64,000 nt of DNA, taken from contig JAAGOF010000055.1 in assembly GCA_010645155.1 (NCBI GenBank), positions 2,018,165-2,082,164 on the forward strand, in the 5' to 3' direction. The number at the start of each line of letters is the position of its first letter. The first letter of the stretch is position 1. Shown here piece by piece: positions 21,700-34,900 of this stretch. The translations under genes were made by a program, and so were the position numbers. The notes under the pieces are model-generated. The model made no database searches. It was given only the letters and a program-made list of their open reading frames with translations, and was not told the origin of the DNA. Source of the DNA: Tigriopus japonicus (Eukaryota > Arthropoda > Copepoda > Harpacticoida > Harpacticidae).

Positions 21700-23817
21700 C
21701 CATGTTTGAATTGGATTACGAGTAATTTAGGACAATGGTTATATGTACCCAATCATGATTTGCTTGAAATGCTATTCCATTATTAGAGTTAAATTCGTTG
21801 GCAGAAGCTCGTAATGCATGAATCAGCATGTTGATCATTAAGCCCCGTGGCAATAAATCTAATCCAAAGAAATGTACCTTTGCGATATGTTTTTATGTAT
21901 GCGTTTGTGCTTGGATTTACGAGGGTGGAAGGTTTGCAAAATTTGCATCCGGTTGAAAGGTGTCTGCCTTGAAATTTCGGGCTAGGACAAATGAACCACA
22001 AACACAAGATTTGACCCCATCATCATTTGTTCTTTTAATTAAGTACCTGGATTAACAATTAAAACAAAACCCAATCTATAAATACAAAGTTTACGACTTT
22101 TACTTTGCAAGGCATGTTTGCTTGGCCGTTTTCAAAGACGGCAATTTCGATGAATAATGTAAAACTTTTAAAGAAATTAGACAAAGTAATAAAAAAATGC
22201 ATTTCTCTTATTTCTCCCCCATCTGCACACCTTCGTATGGGTGTGGTTCAGGGGATTTCTTGAAAATTGAACAACTTGGCAATCCGTTGCAACGAGTTAC
22301 GCACCTTTTGACCATTTCAGTTTGCATATCAAGTGCACTTGTCGAAAGCAATTTAGGATCCATAAGTGCACAAAAGTGGCAGATATGTCCAAGCGTCAAG
22401 AAAAGGACAAATGGTCTCTCGTTTTATGCACTCCATCTTCTCCAAACACTACTGCGGAAATATTTGTGTTGAATGAGGTAAACAAAATTCAATAACAACT
22501 ATTGAGAATACACTTTGCTGGGCACGATCATGAAGTTCCACAGTAAGACTGAGGATGGAAAATCGACAATTTTTCTCTTAAAATAACTAAGACAAAATAA
22601 CGAGCGGTTGCAAATGTCCTTGGCCAAGAATGAATGAAAAAGTAAGCGCCCAAGAAGATTTGAGACTCGGGTTGAAAATTGGATTGGTTTAGAGTTCTCG
22701 CATCCGGTTCTCAAGACAAGAGGTGCATCTCTCAAGGGACCTTTGGGTATTAGACCGGAACAAAACTTGTACTTCAAAACGAGATAGGGGCCCAACAGGA
22801 AAAGAACCTTCCCTGCGGGCCCAAAAGGCAAAGAAACTTACGAATAAAAGGATTGAACTTTTGTTTCTTTTCTCAAATAGACCTTGCTCAAACATACTGC
22901 TACACACATCAAATAAGCAAAGCATTATCATACCTAGCAAATTCATAATCTCTCATGACCAAGTGAATATTTCGGAAAAATCTGAAATCATTGTTAAAGA
23001 TTTGTTGCCACGTCATTGAGACTGGTTTTTCCATGAGGAAATATTCCCTCACCTTGTCACTTTTTGGTTGCCACTCGAATATATGGGAAGTGGTTTGCAT
23101 TGAAAGATGGCTCACCGCTAAGTTTTGACTCTAAAATGTTGAGTTAGGTTTGTTTAAACCACCAAGTAGCTTCGTTTTCATTGAATTCCATTGAACTGTG
23201 AAAGTTTTGAAGGTGGCAATCAGTCGGGATCGGACATCTGCCATTTGCAAGGTAAACACATGCACTACGCCATGCCTCACCCGTTTTTTCTGGAACACCC
23301 AATGTTTGTATGCTCATTTATTTAATGGTGAGAAAAAGTTTGAATTTGATTTTAAATCATCATTTTTCACTCCCACTTAAAATAAAATTGACAAATCAAG
23401 ATTCCTGTGACTAGAAGCTTTTTGGAAATTTTAGGTAGAAAAGCGAACTGTTGAAAAATATTGAAAATTTTGTAACAGGTGTTTTTGTGACTAATCAACT
23501 TGCTCAAAAGCGATTAGAGTCTTTGGATTCCTTATAAATGTGATTCAAGCTTATTGGTTTTTACTGCCCGTTGCAGTATCATTCATCTATTATTAAAGTG
23601 ATTGGCAAATAAGCTTGCGACATCATTACTCAAGTTTTATTTTGGCAATCGGGCACTTGTCATGCTTTGATCGAGAGTTATATTACGTACTTTATTTACT
23701 TCAATTGCATGAAAGTGCGGATCAAACCATAACTAGCTGTTTTTCAAAAAGGCAATCGATGATCAATGGGTGGTCTTGTCTTCAACGACTCAAATTCTTG
23801 CAAAAACATAAGACATC
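21700..23817. other. Non-coding stretch
   Basis: No supportable gene. Overlapping open frames on both strands at 22.2-23.1 kb lack splice sites or recognisable products. Confidence 0.55.
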
Positions 23818-24067
23818 GGGAGGAGACGTGGCATCGTGGTTAGCGCAGTTTCCTATAGTGAGAGAGGTCCCAGGTTCGATTCTCCTCCCCGACCTTCTCA
23901 AGGAAACTTTTAGACGCTAATTTACACCCACAGACGGAGAACCATTCTGATAACGGACATCCGATTGCCTATCGGAACAATTTGGACGATGTGATGGCTG
24001 GCTTGGCTGGCCGGGCGAGGCTCAACCCTCCGACCCTAGCACCAATACTACAAAAAAAAAAAAAAAA
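23818..24067 (+). mobile_element. tRNA-derived SINE (family 1) with poly(A) tail
   Basis: The head has an RNA polymerase III A box (TGGCATCGTGGTTAGCGCAG, from 23829) and B box (GGTTCGATTC, 23873-23882) at tRNA spacing. A body of about 170 bases follows and ends in a 16-base A run at 24052-24067. A diverged relative lies at about 31455-31640. It is not a functional tRNA gene, as the stems do not pair fully and a tail is present. Confidence 0.8.
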
Positions 24068-25020
24068 TTGAGATACGAGTTCAGACGCATAACTTCGTTT
24101 TCTTCCTTCCCCGCATTCTTTTTAACGTTTGCTACTTGTCGATAGTTTCTAACACTACAAGTCAGAGTGAGCATGAATTATGCCACGTACTATTTCGAGT
24201 ATGCGAAAAAAATAGTAACAAAATATTAAGTGGGCATTTCCACTGAGTGTAATCGACTAGCTAAAAATGTTCATTTGTTTACCCTAGATGTCAATTTTGG
24301 AGCTTCGAATTCTTTGCAGGTTTAGTTATTTTAGAAATTTTCGTTTGATAAATGCATCTAATCACTTGTTCTCTTTTCCGAGGTGAAAAGAAATTGCATA
24401 CACTTCAAAGACGTGTGTATTTCAGAGTTGTCCTTTGGCGCCATCATCTAAATGCAACACAGTGTTAAGCTTACGTATTCTGATCTTGCTTCAATGGCCA
24501 AAAGTTCCAATTCTTGGCCAAGGCAATCTGAGGCTTTTGATATCTATCTTAAAGCAAGAGAACTGAAAACTGGGAAAAAGTTCAGGAGCCTTAATTTGTC
24601 CACCGCTATTCGTGAGCAAAAACTCTTTTCCTTTAGGAGCCCGTGCTTTTTTTTGCTTCTAATGGCATTTGTCGTTTCCGAGACCTCGACCTTCAGAGGT
24701 TGGTCACATGTTGCTCAATTGTCTTGTGATCACCCAATCGCAAACGCCACCAACATCTGTTTTCGATTTCATATGGGGCAAATGTTTTTTGATCTTTTGG
24801 GTTTGATCTGATCCTTCAAGACTGGGAAGATCTGATTCATGAAGAAACCACATCAACTTTTTGAATGAAAGGATTCTGAACAAACACAAGAGGCAATCAG
24901 ACGTCCGACTGTCTAAATATATCAAATGGTTCAATGCCCTAATGAGATCAAAGGTTAAAAAGTTTAGACCAACAAGTAACGTTGATCAAGAAAAATGCCC
25001 AAATGTAAAAATCCTTTCTA
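24068..25020. other. Non-coding stretch
   Basis: No gene or repeat recognised. A 119-codon open frame at 24452-24811 has no supporting signal. Confidence 0.5.
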
Positions 25021-25028
25021 GATTGACG

Positions 25029-25603
25029 TACAGTTCTATATAAACAGAAATGTCACTCCCAAATTGTTCGTGATTCAACAAGCTTGCCCTGTGTGTGCGA
25101 TGGGTTTGGACATTGAGCACATAGATAAATAAAATAGAGATATCTCATTTTCGACGACGTCAAAACCGCCCTCTATGAGGGATTACCTAACAACATTGTT
25201 AAAAATGATGGTTTCATAAGGAACGTCATAGAGAGCGCTCCCTTGTTTGTAACGTAAATATCCTTTTTGAAGTTTCATTCTCAGAGTCAATCCAGAAAAT
25301 ACAGCCTGAGCCATCTAGAGGTCACGGATCAAACAACTGTCGCCGTCGTCTGCCTGCTTAGCTAGAACTGAGAAGTCTGGAGCTGGTTTGTGATTGAGCA
25401 CAACTAGTTACGTAATTCAAAACTAGAATTTGCGATTTCAGGGAGTCAGTGCGGATTTGCTCTCTCAACTGCTATGCTCGAACAAGAGCAATGCATAAAG
25501 AATCAAGTCACCTGGCACCCTTGCTGCTGGACTGCTGAAATGAGCTCAAAACGAATCTCCACTGACCTAACTGGAGTGACATTTCTGTCTATAGAGAACT
25601 GTA
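25029..25603. mobile_element. hAT-like non-autonomous element, TACAGTTC family, copy 1
   Basis: The inverted ends TACAGTTCTATATAAACAG and its counterpart at 25572-25603 share about 30 bases, including ACAGAAATGTCACTCC. Flanking 8-mers are GATTGACG (25021-25028) and GATTGATG (25604-25611). A longer copy at 52715-54185 carries a nested insertion absent here. No transposase is encoded. Confidence 0.85.
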
Positions 25604-25611
25604 GATTGATG

Positions 25612-28600
25612 GAGCTTTCTCGATTTTGTTCAGTCACTCCATCAACTTATTCCAACCTTCCAAAAGACCAACGACCTTTATGACGTCATGATATGCTCGT
25701 TATTCATTGAGTTGCGCCAATCTCATAAATCAAGACCCAACCCGAATGTTCTGCTACTCTTCTACCGTATCACATTTGAGGGAATGCATCAAGGTCATTC
25801 GGGGCAAAAAAAAAAATATTCTACAAGTTCAAGTTGCCTCCAAGATTGTTTCCTTAGTTCCGGTTCATCCCTGACTCGACATCCATTCTTGTACGGCACA
25901 TAATAATACAGCTCATCGAAACATGACCTGGACCAGTCCACCCACATTTTGCGCCAAACCCTTTTGCGTCCCTTCTTACTCAATGCAACGACCCGTCTGA
26001 ATTTTAAAAACATAGGGGCTTCTTCCTTGTACAAAATTGGGCCAGTCAACGATCTTGCAACTTGGTGGAACATTGCACGAGAGTAGCAACAAAAATGTGT
26101 TCCAGCTTATCGTTTTCCAGGAGATATTTGGCCGAGGCAAAGGTCCTAGAGCACTAGAAGTGTTGGAGTTGAAAAGGAAGGGTGTTACTAATGGGATGAA
26201 ATAAATTACTTCGAGAAGAAGCCTCTTGAGGAAAGTTTCAAGATCATTACTAGTTTCTTGACTACAGTCAGCTGATGTGATCCTTGTTGAAGGTTTCAAC
26301 ATTTAAGTTCTCGAAAAGATTTTTGGCAATGTATTGCTTAGCGAATAAGCTAACTTTTAAGTAGCCAGAGATGCATAATAGCCCGAAGTTTGTTGGAAAT
26401 TCACAAAAAAACTGAAGATTTTGGCGTGATGTCCCACAGCGGCAGTAAGCGTAATTGATAAAGATATCACAAAATCTCAAAAGTTTTCCGCCTCAATTAA
26501 TGCAGAGACACTCAGGGAAACTATTCAGACACTTTGAAAGTAAGTAGACAAACACTTGGCTAAGGCCATCATGTTTTTTTTCCTTTTTTTCTTTTTGAGA
26601 GGAGCCCTTAAGTAACGAGTCTAGATTGTTTTTCACAAAGATTGATCCTATTGGATCACAGTACGAAGACCAGAATTTCTCATCGGTATTATTGATTGGT
26701 GATTAAGCCGATCAGTCAGGATTGAAAAGTCATTGATTGAAAATCAGTAATTGAGGAATCATGTAAGATGTAGGGATTACGAAGGAATTAAATAGACATT
26801 TTGACTTTTTGAAGAGGTCTTTGGAAAGTCTAGAACCAAGTAATTATGGTTGTTAAATCGAAGCGACTCATACCTCTTAAAGGATTAATGAGAGTTCTCG
26901 AATTCTTTTTGGGTTTCAATGTTCTTTTCAAAAGTTTTTTGACTCAAGAAACGGAGTCATGCCTTTCCCTTACATACAAAGGCATCTTACTTTCCAAACC
27001 ATCCAACGTCTTGGTGTAAGCGAACGAAATTTAACAAAGTTTATCTTCCATGCTTTGTGACAGGTGTCGAACTTGTTATTGGTTCAAAATGGAGCTGATA
27101 GATGTTCTCTCTTTCCAAATCCATCGATTTTTTACTATCACCTTATTGTGCAGAGTATTGAATTCCTCTTCCGTCTTTTGTACATTTGGCTGGAAGCGAT
27201 TGTGACAAAAATGAATGGTGTTCCATTTCAATGACAGAATGTTCACCTTCCCAAGGATGACTCCACGAAGAGATATTACAGAATACCACTTACGGCCTAG
27301 TAACTACAATGAAAATTCAACGTACCATTTACGTCGCTGAAATAACCCCTCATTTTACTCCAGTAACAAGCTGTAAGCTATATTAGTTTAACTCGTCCTG
27401 AGAAATTAAGATGTCCTTGTCCCTCTTCCGCAAGAGTACAAACGGATTCAGAGGAGGTGAATTCAGTGCTGAACTTCAATTTAAATGTATAAGGAAAAGA
27501 TTGAATTGAGCTTCAGGTTTGAAACAATAGCTCTACGAAATCTTTTGTATCTTGTGAAAAGTTCCTCCATTTTAGTGTAACAGACGGTGAAAAAGGAAAG
27601 CGGTGTTAAACATGAAAAGTGATAACGATATCGTTAAAAAAAGTTACTTTTTGCTTATGAGCTTATATCACAGTCTTTTTAATGAATTGACTTTCAGACT
27701 GTTGCCATGTTTCTTATCATTTGTGCTAACTTGCTCCCATGACGATAAATATGGACTTGGCAAACAACCAAATTCATTGTGGTCATAAAAGTTTTTGTAG
27801 TACAAAAGAAGTCATGTTCTGCCAGGAAGCTAAATTAGCCTTGAAATGGTGTTAGATGCTGCCATGATACCGTCGGTCCAAAAAATTATGATACCCCAAA
27901 CTTCAAAGGTAAAATATGATACATAAACAGTGAAGTTACATATATAGCTTCAGCCTGTCTATACAGTCAAATGACAATAAACGCAAGCTCAAAGTTTATC
28001 TAGGTCGTCCAAAGATTGCCACGAATGTAAAACATTCCAAAATGAGAAGAGGGTGAGAGTAGAGCCAACAAGCCTTGGGATAAGGTATCATCACCATAAA
28101 ATTCGAGTTTTTTCCAAAACAAAACGATCAATTTTCTTCAGAACTGGTAGGAATGTTTAAAACCCGTCGATCAAAGTTTTCAAATCTTTGCTTGCATGTC
28201 CTGAGATTCATATTTTGAGACGATGCTGACAAATAATTTGTGACAACCCTGTACAGTTACTCTTCTCCTTTCTATGATCGTTTAAATCTGTAAAGTCAAT
28301 TCTGAGCACATTTTTGGAATCTTTGCCACGGCCCAAATACCTTGATTCCCCTTACATGGTTATGCAAGAAATGGAAAACCTTTACCCATACCTCCTCCAT
28401 TTATGAAACAATTTGGCGACAAATCGACCAAAACACGACCAATAAAAACCATTCAGGATCTTGGGAGTAGACAAATATTGACCCAACAAACCGTCTCCGT
28501 TCCAAAATTAATGAATCAGCCAAGGAGTAAGATAAACTAAAACAACTGAAAAATAAATTTAGTGGTCAAGTCTAATACTGGCAATTGGCATCAAGCACTC

Positions 28601-28689
28601 CTGTTCCTTTAGGGTGGTTTTAGCACCCGACACCTGCGTTTACATAGTCCTAAAAAATCAAATAAAAAATTATGTGTCTCTTCCAGGGC
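25612..28689. other. Upstream flank of the GPCR gene
   Basis: No coding exon recognised. The acceptor TCTTCCAG at 28680-28687 just before the first coding exon implies at least one 5' untranslated exon somewhere upstream. I could not locate it or the promoter. Confidence 0.55.
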
Positions 28690-28964
28690 ATGATGAACTT
28701 GACGGATCCAACGATTGAAACTTCAACCGCTCCGTATCCTTGCCATGGAGCCACTCAGGAAGAAATTGACCTCTATGACGACCTCGTGTACTGGTTGGAT
28801 GGCATTGGTCAGATCATTATCGGTTGCACGGGGATCATCGGGAATTGCATGGCTGTGCCCATCCTGATCTCACGGAAGCTCAACTCCATCTTTAACCGGA
28901 TATTGGTTTTCTTGGCCATTTTCGACAACATCTTCATCTTCTGTGCCGTTTTGGAGGGCATTCG
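28690..28964 (+). CDS. GPCR exon 1: N-terminus, TM1, TM2
   Basis: Begins MMNLTDPTIE three bases after a TCTTCCAG acceptor. It encodes a 35-residue extracellular tail, TM1 (about 36-60) and TM2 (about 72-90, LAIFDN). It ends in the split codon CG|G for Arg92 at a GTAAGT donor (phase 2). Confidence 0.92.
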
Positions 28965-31900
28965 GTAAGTAAATACCAACTCGGTCCTTTCCGGATTTGT
29001 AAAAGTGTTCCGATTATTAAGTTTTTTATGCAAACCGGCATAACCTGATTATTTCCCATCTGCCATTAACGTGCCGTCATCTGTTATCTTATTTGATCCT
29101 CGATCATCAATACTTCTCAACATCTTGATTGGCTCTTCTGCCTAGACTTTCTTTGTTTAAAGGCCATGTTGGAGTTGAAGGTCATTGTACATGTTCCGTA
29201 ATGGAACGTACAGTTCCTAATTGGAGTGATTGATAAATCTCACATTGTGTGGGTTCCACAAAAATTATCCTTGTTGACCTTGGCAAACAAAACGTGAATA
29301 TTTCACCCATCCTCAGAAAAATCAATACGTTTTGAATACGTCGAAAAAGCCGAAAAGGTTGAACTGTTTTTGGACCTTTAAGTATTTTCATTTCTTTATT
29401 AGTGCAAGCTTCGATGCCTATAACATATTGTTTTGGCATTGAGTTTTTTTCAGTATTTTTGGTGTAATTAATGTCAATGTTTGGAGACATACAAATAAAC
29501 TGAGGCATAAAAAAAAATGTTCTCTTACCTCAAGCTCAAAATGATTGTTGATTGTGTAGATTGATAGGTTTCTATCAAGGTAGAAGAACCAAAGCTTTCC
29601 GCTCAATTCCAAGGAGGCCTTTCTTTTGCCAATCAAGCGATCGGTCATCTAACATCTAACAGTCAATTGAGTCAACATTGATATGAATACTGGAATATGT
29701 TGCTGACTTTTCATATGGAATGTCTGAGTGCTCTGACATAATCAAGAACATTCTTTTTTACGGACTCAATTTGAAAAGTTTCGTTACAAGGAAAACAGCC
29801 GCAATAACCCATCTCCCAAGCAACTCAATTTCGTTACAACCTTTCAGATAGTCAACACTAATGTTCCACAAACATTTGATGGCAGTTTTGAGATTAAGAA
29901 ACAATGAGAAACATTCTTTAAAATATGGTTAATTAGTTTAGGGACAAAACCTCGTTATTCCCAGGTAATGGGCAAATAAATTCTGAGGATAAATCTTCAA
30001 CGACCCCTTTTTTATTAACATTCTCGAGCAAATAAGAACAATGATTCATGGATTGCAACAACGAAAAGTAAACAACCTCAGGACCCAATCAAAAATGTTT
30101 GTTTCCGGCCTTTTTTTCCTTTTTAAGGTCTTTTCATCTCGTTTTAAGCGACGTTTTTATTGTATTGTGTTGCCCGTAAAAAACGTTATGTGTATTGGTA
30201 TGTTGTCTAAAGATTTTGCATCAAAAAACCAAATAAATTGAGCATCAATCGTTTAGCTTTTTGGTCACGTTAATTGTGAGAAGGTAAAGAGTTAGAAACG
30301 TTTCCTTGCAAATTATTTTGTGTGAGTGGACTGGCAATGCAAAAATGTCAATTCTAAAATGGCACGCACCAGAAGTTGAATGAAGGATCTCCTTTTCACG
30401 ATTTAATTTTTCATCTCATTTCCATGACTTTGGATCCGATTGAACCTCGCATTTCAAAAGGCATCTTGTCATTCAAGTTTTGCGAAACAAAAGCATGCAA
30501 GTGTCATCTTTGTTAGAAATAATATTCCATCTAAGAACTATGTACAGTAGTGATAGTTCCTCTGTCATACGTTTTCTTTGTCATCTCACTGTTCAGTTTT
30601 TCCCTCAAGGAGTGATGGCTGGTAAAAAGTTTGCTTTAAGAACGTTCTTGGGTTCGGATGGGAAGCAGCTTAAAACAACGTGAAGGAATGTGTTCACATC
30701 AAAACTAATAAAACCCATTCTTGTCTCGTTGATTCCTTACTTCCTCAAGCATGACTTGTCTTACGAACAAAGCCTATGTTGGAAGATGCGAAAAAATCCC
30801 GACTCTAAAGACATGCAAACGTACCCAAAAGAGCAACTCAACACGCAGACGAATAGTAATCAAGTCTCATTTTTTGGCGTGAAACACGAGAACGCTTTTT
30901 GGATTTTATCCGCAACGTACGACGATCTCTGGAGCGTGAAAGATCCAACAACCAGAATTCGCTATAATGGTCTATCTTCTTAAAGCCAAATGTTTGCCTG
31001 ATGTTCCAGGCATAAAACAAAGACGATATCTCTAGTCAAGACACCCACACTCAGGTGGACAATGGGCTTGCCTAAATATGTGTCACTAGTCCCTAATGGA
31101 CCGTGCTATTGTCCTGTTTTCCATCCTTTTTCCTCTCTCTTTAGGATATTGATTAGTAAAAGTAAAGAGAGTATTCATTACTTCATCCAGCTTTCCCATC
31201 TTCATTTGCCTTTGAACAAGTGTGCATCTTCCCTTCTCCTTTGTGTATTGTGCGTATGCACATATATCGACAAGATCTGGTTATTCAGGTCGAGTCTTAA
31301 TCTCAGTATTTGCACGCAAGGCTGGAACAAAAATGTGGTCATACCTAGAAAGAACTTTTCCAGGGAATGAGAACTCTTGGAACCGAGATACAACTGCCTC
31401 AATAAAAATCTTGAATTTCTGCCTTCCTTGTACAAAAGAATACAGAAATACGGGACGCGGGACGAGTCATGGTGTCATGATTGTTACAATTTCTTTTCGC
31501 GAGAGAGATCCCAGGTTTGACTCTCCTCCTTCCTCTCTCTCTATGAGACCTCTAAAAGCTAATTCATGTTCACATTGAAAAATAGTTGGAGAGCATTTGG
31601 TGATGTCATGGTTGGCATCATTGAACTGTCAAGGTACAAAACCTTAGATCTTAGTACAGACCATTGAAAATAATTTCTGAGGATGTGCCTTACGAAAAAA
31701 GCAATATCCAATATTTCTATGGTACTAAAGGTGGATAATTTTGCAAAAATAATATAAAGACTTCAGCCAAGACATTTTTTATGCAAAACTGCAGATATCT
31801 CAATTTTCTTAAGGAAGCCAGAGTGGCCGCGCGTACTAATGCGTTCTTATAAGAGCCGAGTGTAAGTGCTTCCCCAGATGGCGTAGGTTCGAATCCTGTT

Positions 31901-34900
31901 GGGGATCGGACTGAAGCTGTCGGGAGAAATCCTTGATTACAGGGAATCGCATTCCTTGTAGCGGTAGTAGAAAATCCGCAACCAATAAAAAAAAAATAAA
32001 AAAAAAAAAAATTGCAATACAATATAGACCATGAAGACCAGGGGTCGGCAGCAAACTGCGGGCCCAGGCTCACATGTGGGTCTAAGGGTGGGTGCTGGTG
32101 GGTCCAGGAGCTATGGGACAAGTCAAAAATAGTGGGCCACCAAGGGTCCTTGAACCTACCAATGTCAGTTTGATGGGCCCCTGACGCCACAAAACCAAAT
32201 TTTGTGGGTCTTGACCCAAAAACGGTGGCCGACCTCTCATCTAGACGATATTCTCGCTTTGGACTGAGTTTTTATTGGGAGGGGAGGGGACAATTTGTCC
32301 ATTTTATAGCTTCACAGATAGATTTATATAATGGCTTCAGCAATGGCCAATTTTTTTAAAGATCCTCTTCACCTTTGTGGCTTTCCATCTACTTATCCAG
32401 CTAAGCATACTAACTAGATTGTTTTCTTCTCTAAATCACATTTTCATTCTTTTCTTAAGCCCCATGTAGAAAAAAAATCTTCCCCCCTATATGAGCCATT
32501 AAATCACTGTAAGTCATAAACAAGAGACTAAAAAACAAGCAGACTTCAAGACAGAACTCACTTCAAATGAAAACATGGATTGAATAATTCAGTTCTTGGA
32601 AAGAAATCATTCATAAGCACATTCATGGATGGTTTTTCTTGGTTGTGTTTGACCATTTACATCGAGTGACTTGAAGGGTTCAGTAATATATACGTACAAA
32701 CCGCAAAATGATCAATGATTAAGATCATTTTTGTCCAAAAAGTAAATCTTCGGTCTCTTAAAACCACACATTCCTCCCTCCTTTTAAGCATAACAACGTA
32801 CTTACCCCATACGTCAACAAGCCTTCACAGGTCCTTCAGAATAGCCAAAAGAAAGCTAACCCAACAGTCTTGGCCCTTACATTCCAACAAACACTCTTGA
32901 TAGGTGGTGTACTATTATTGATATCATGGATTAATAAAACACATTCTTTCAGGTTTGTCCTTCATTTCAAGTCATTGATTTGAAGAAGCTCGGTGTACAC
33001 CCTGACAAGAAAGTTTTGTCGAAATTTTGAACCAAAATATGTTCATTATGTAGGAATAGATTTGAACCGTTTAACCACCAGTCTAACCCAACATGTCTCT
33101 CTCTGTCCTTGGAAATGATATTTTGGGTGCTATCGATCAAATTGGAAAATGTGGACGGCTCAACGTTTATCCCCAGTTTTTAAGGTGTCTTTCCTTTTTT
33201 GGTTAGAGGTGTGCCTAAATCGCTCACTTTTTTCCAAGACCGAGTAAAATCGGATTCCGGCCATTCACTATTTTTTTCAATGGTTTAAAGCGAGGTAGAA
33301 CTCTCAATGAAGAAAACATCGGATATCAAATTGACAATTGTTGTTCCCGCATTAATTTCTCCCTTTTTGCCTTTAAATGACATATTAACTAATCCAAAAA
33401 TAGTCTACAAACTTGTTGAGATACATGGGTAGTTTGATCGTGCCAAACTGTCAACGTGTTGTCGTAATTGAAAGGTTTTAAGTATGATTACAACACAACT
33501 TTCGTGTCAGTGTGTACGAAGGAACAGGGGTTTCTAGTTTGAGATGCGAGGTTTCGCTTCTTCGCTTTTCGTGGGTTATTCGTTTCCTAAAGTAGGTTGA
33601 ACTTCCCCCTATTCTAATAAGTTCACCAAACTCACTTGGCATTCTCATCAAGCAGTTGGCTTCCAAAAAGATAGATGAAACCAAATAGCGGTTGATTTCA
33701 CTTCCGGACTCTTCGACTGGCTTTCGGAAGAGCTCGGAAGATTTATGAGGCCAGATGCGCCCTTCATCCTCTTTACCATAGAGCATACCTTGCATACACA
33801 AAGGCCAGTCCTAATACATAAAATAGAGCAAGGTATATTCCGGCTTGACGTACAGAGAAGCATCCTTGAATGGATATCGAGAAAACGTGAGATTTCTTTA
33901 TGCACAACACGAGGGCAAACATACTTGTTCACAAGGGTTGTTGAGGTTCCTATTGTGAGAGTAAATAGAAACATCTCCTTTCCGACAGACCTCAAAAGAA
34001 AGCGGCTACAACATGTTGGTTATTTTATTTTTTTGCTTTTCGCCTGAATCCAATTCACTTGTCGATTACTTAACGAATGGATAAGAAATCTTTGAGTGTA
34101 CGCTAAATTCATGAAGCTTTGCAAGCTGGCATGCAGTATGTGAAGTCTTTTAAGGCAGAAACTTGAGCCTTCTTGAGGGAGGATATGACCTTTAAGGAGA
34201 AGAGCAAGTCAGGAGATTGCCTTACAGTTATGTACGAGCTCCGAGGCCTAAGGGACCCATAAATCTATTACGGGACCATAAACAAATCGTTCCAAGGGAT
34301 CTTGGCATACTTTATAAGCCTCAATCAAGTCAGGAAATGGGCCTTTGCAAGGACCCTTGCCACTTGGATTCGGATCTTAGGAAGGCGAACTATCACTTAC
34401 TTTCTGTCCCAATCGACCAAATGAATTCTTATCTAGATGGGCCTGAATCTGTTCTGGAACCATCTAGTTCCTCGATTCAATCATACGTCGGAGTCAAAAA
34501 TTATGTTCATTGTTTTGCCCTAACTTTTCAACTTCGAGACTGCCATACAAAGCCTTACAATTCCATTGACCAGAAAATCTTAGTATGTCGTCTTTCCCAA
34601 CAAAATCAAGATGTTATTTCTTTAAGAACCTTATCGATTGGTTCCATCCTCCAATTAGAAGTCAAAATTCTCATCACTCGCCTCGTCGTCCAAATTTCAG
34701 TCTTTCTTGGTTGAGATTTGCACAGTCTTGGTTGGGATTCTATTTTTGGGGTTCAAAAAAAGGGGCTGACGCATACTTTCACTCTTTGGAATTAATTGGG
34801 GCGTTTCCGCCTACTTGGGCAAATTAAGTAAACGATATCACCCAAGAATGTTGAAACTCCTCAAGGAAGACTTTGGACCGGGAAATTGAGACCGATTCCT

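Noticed and set aside
23818..23892. Functional tRNA gene
   Set aside because: A and B boxes are present but stems do not pair throughout, and a SINE body with poly(A) tail follows.
31717..32190. Minus-strand 157-codon frame
   Set aside because: It runs through a SINE, its A tail (read as Phe-rich) and a hAT MITE.
34217..34714. 165-codon plus-strand frame in GPCR intron 1
   Set aside because: It starts from a TTG, has no recognised domain and its length is compatible with chance.
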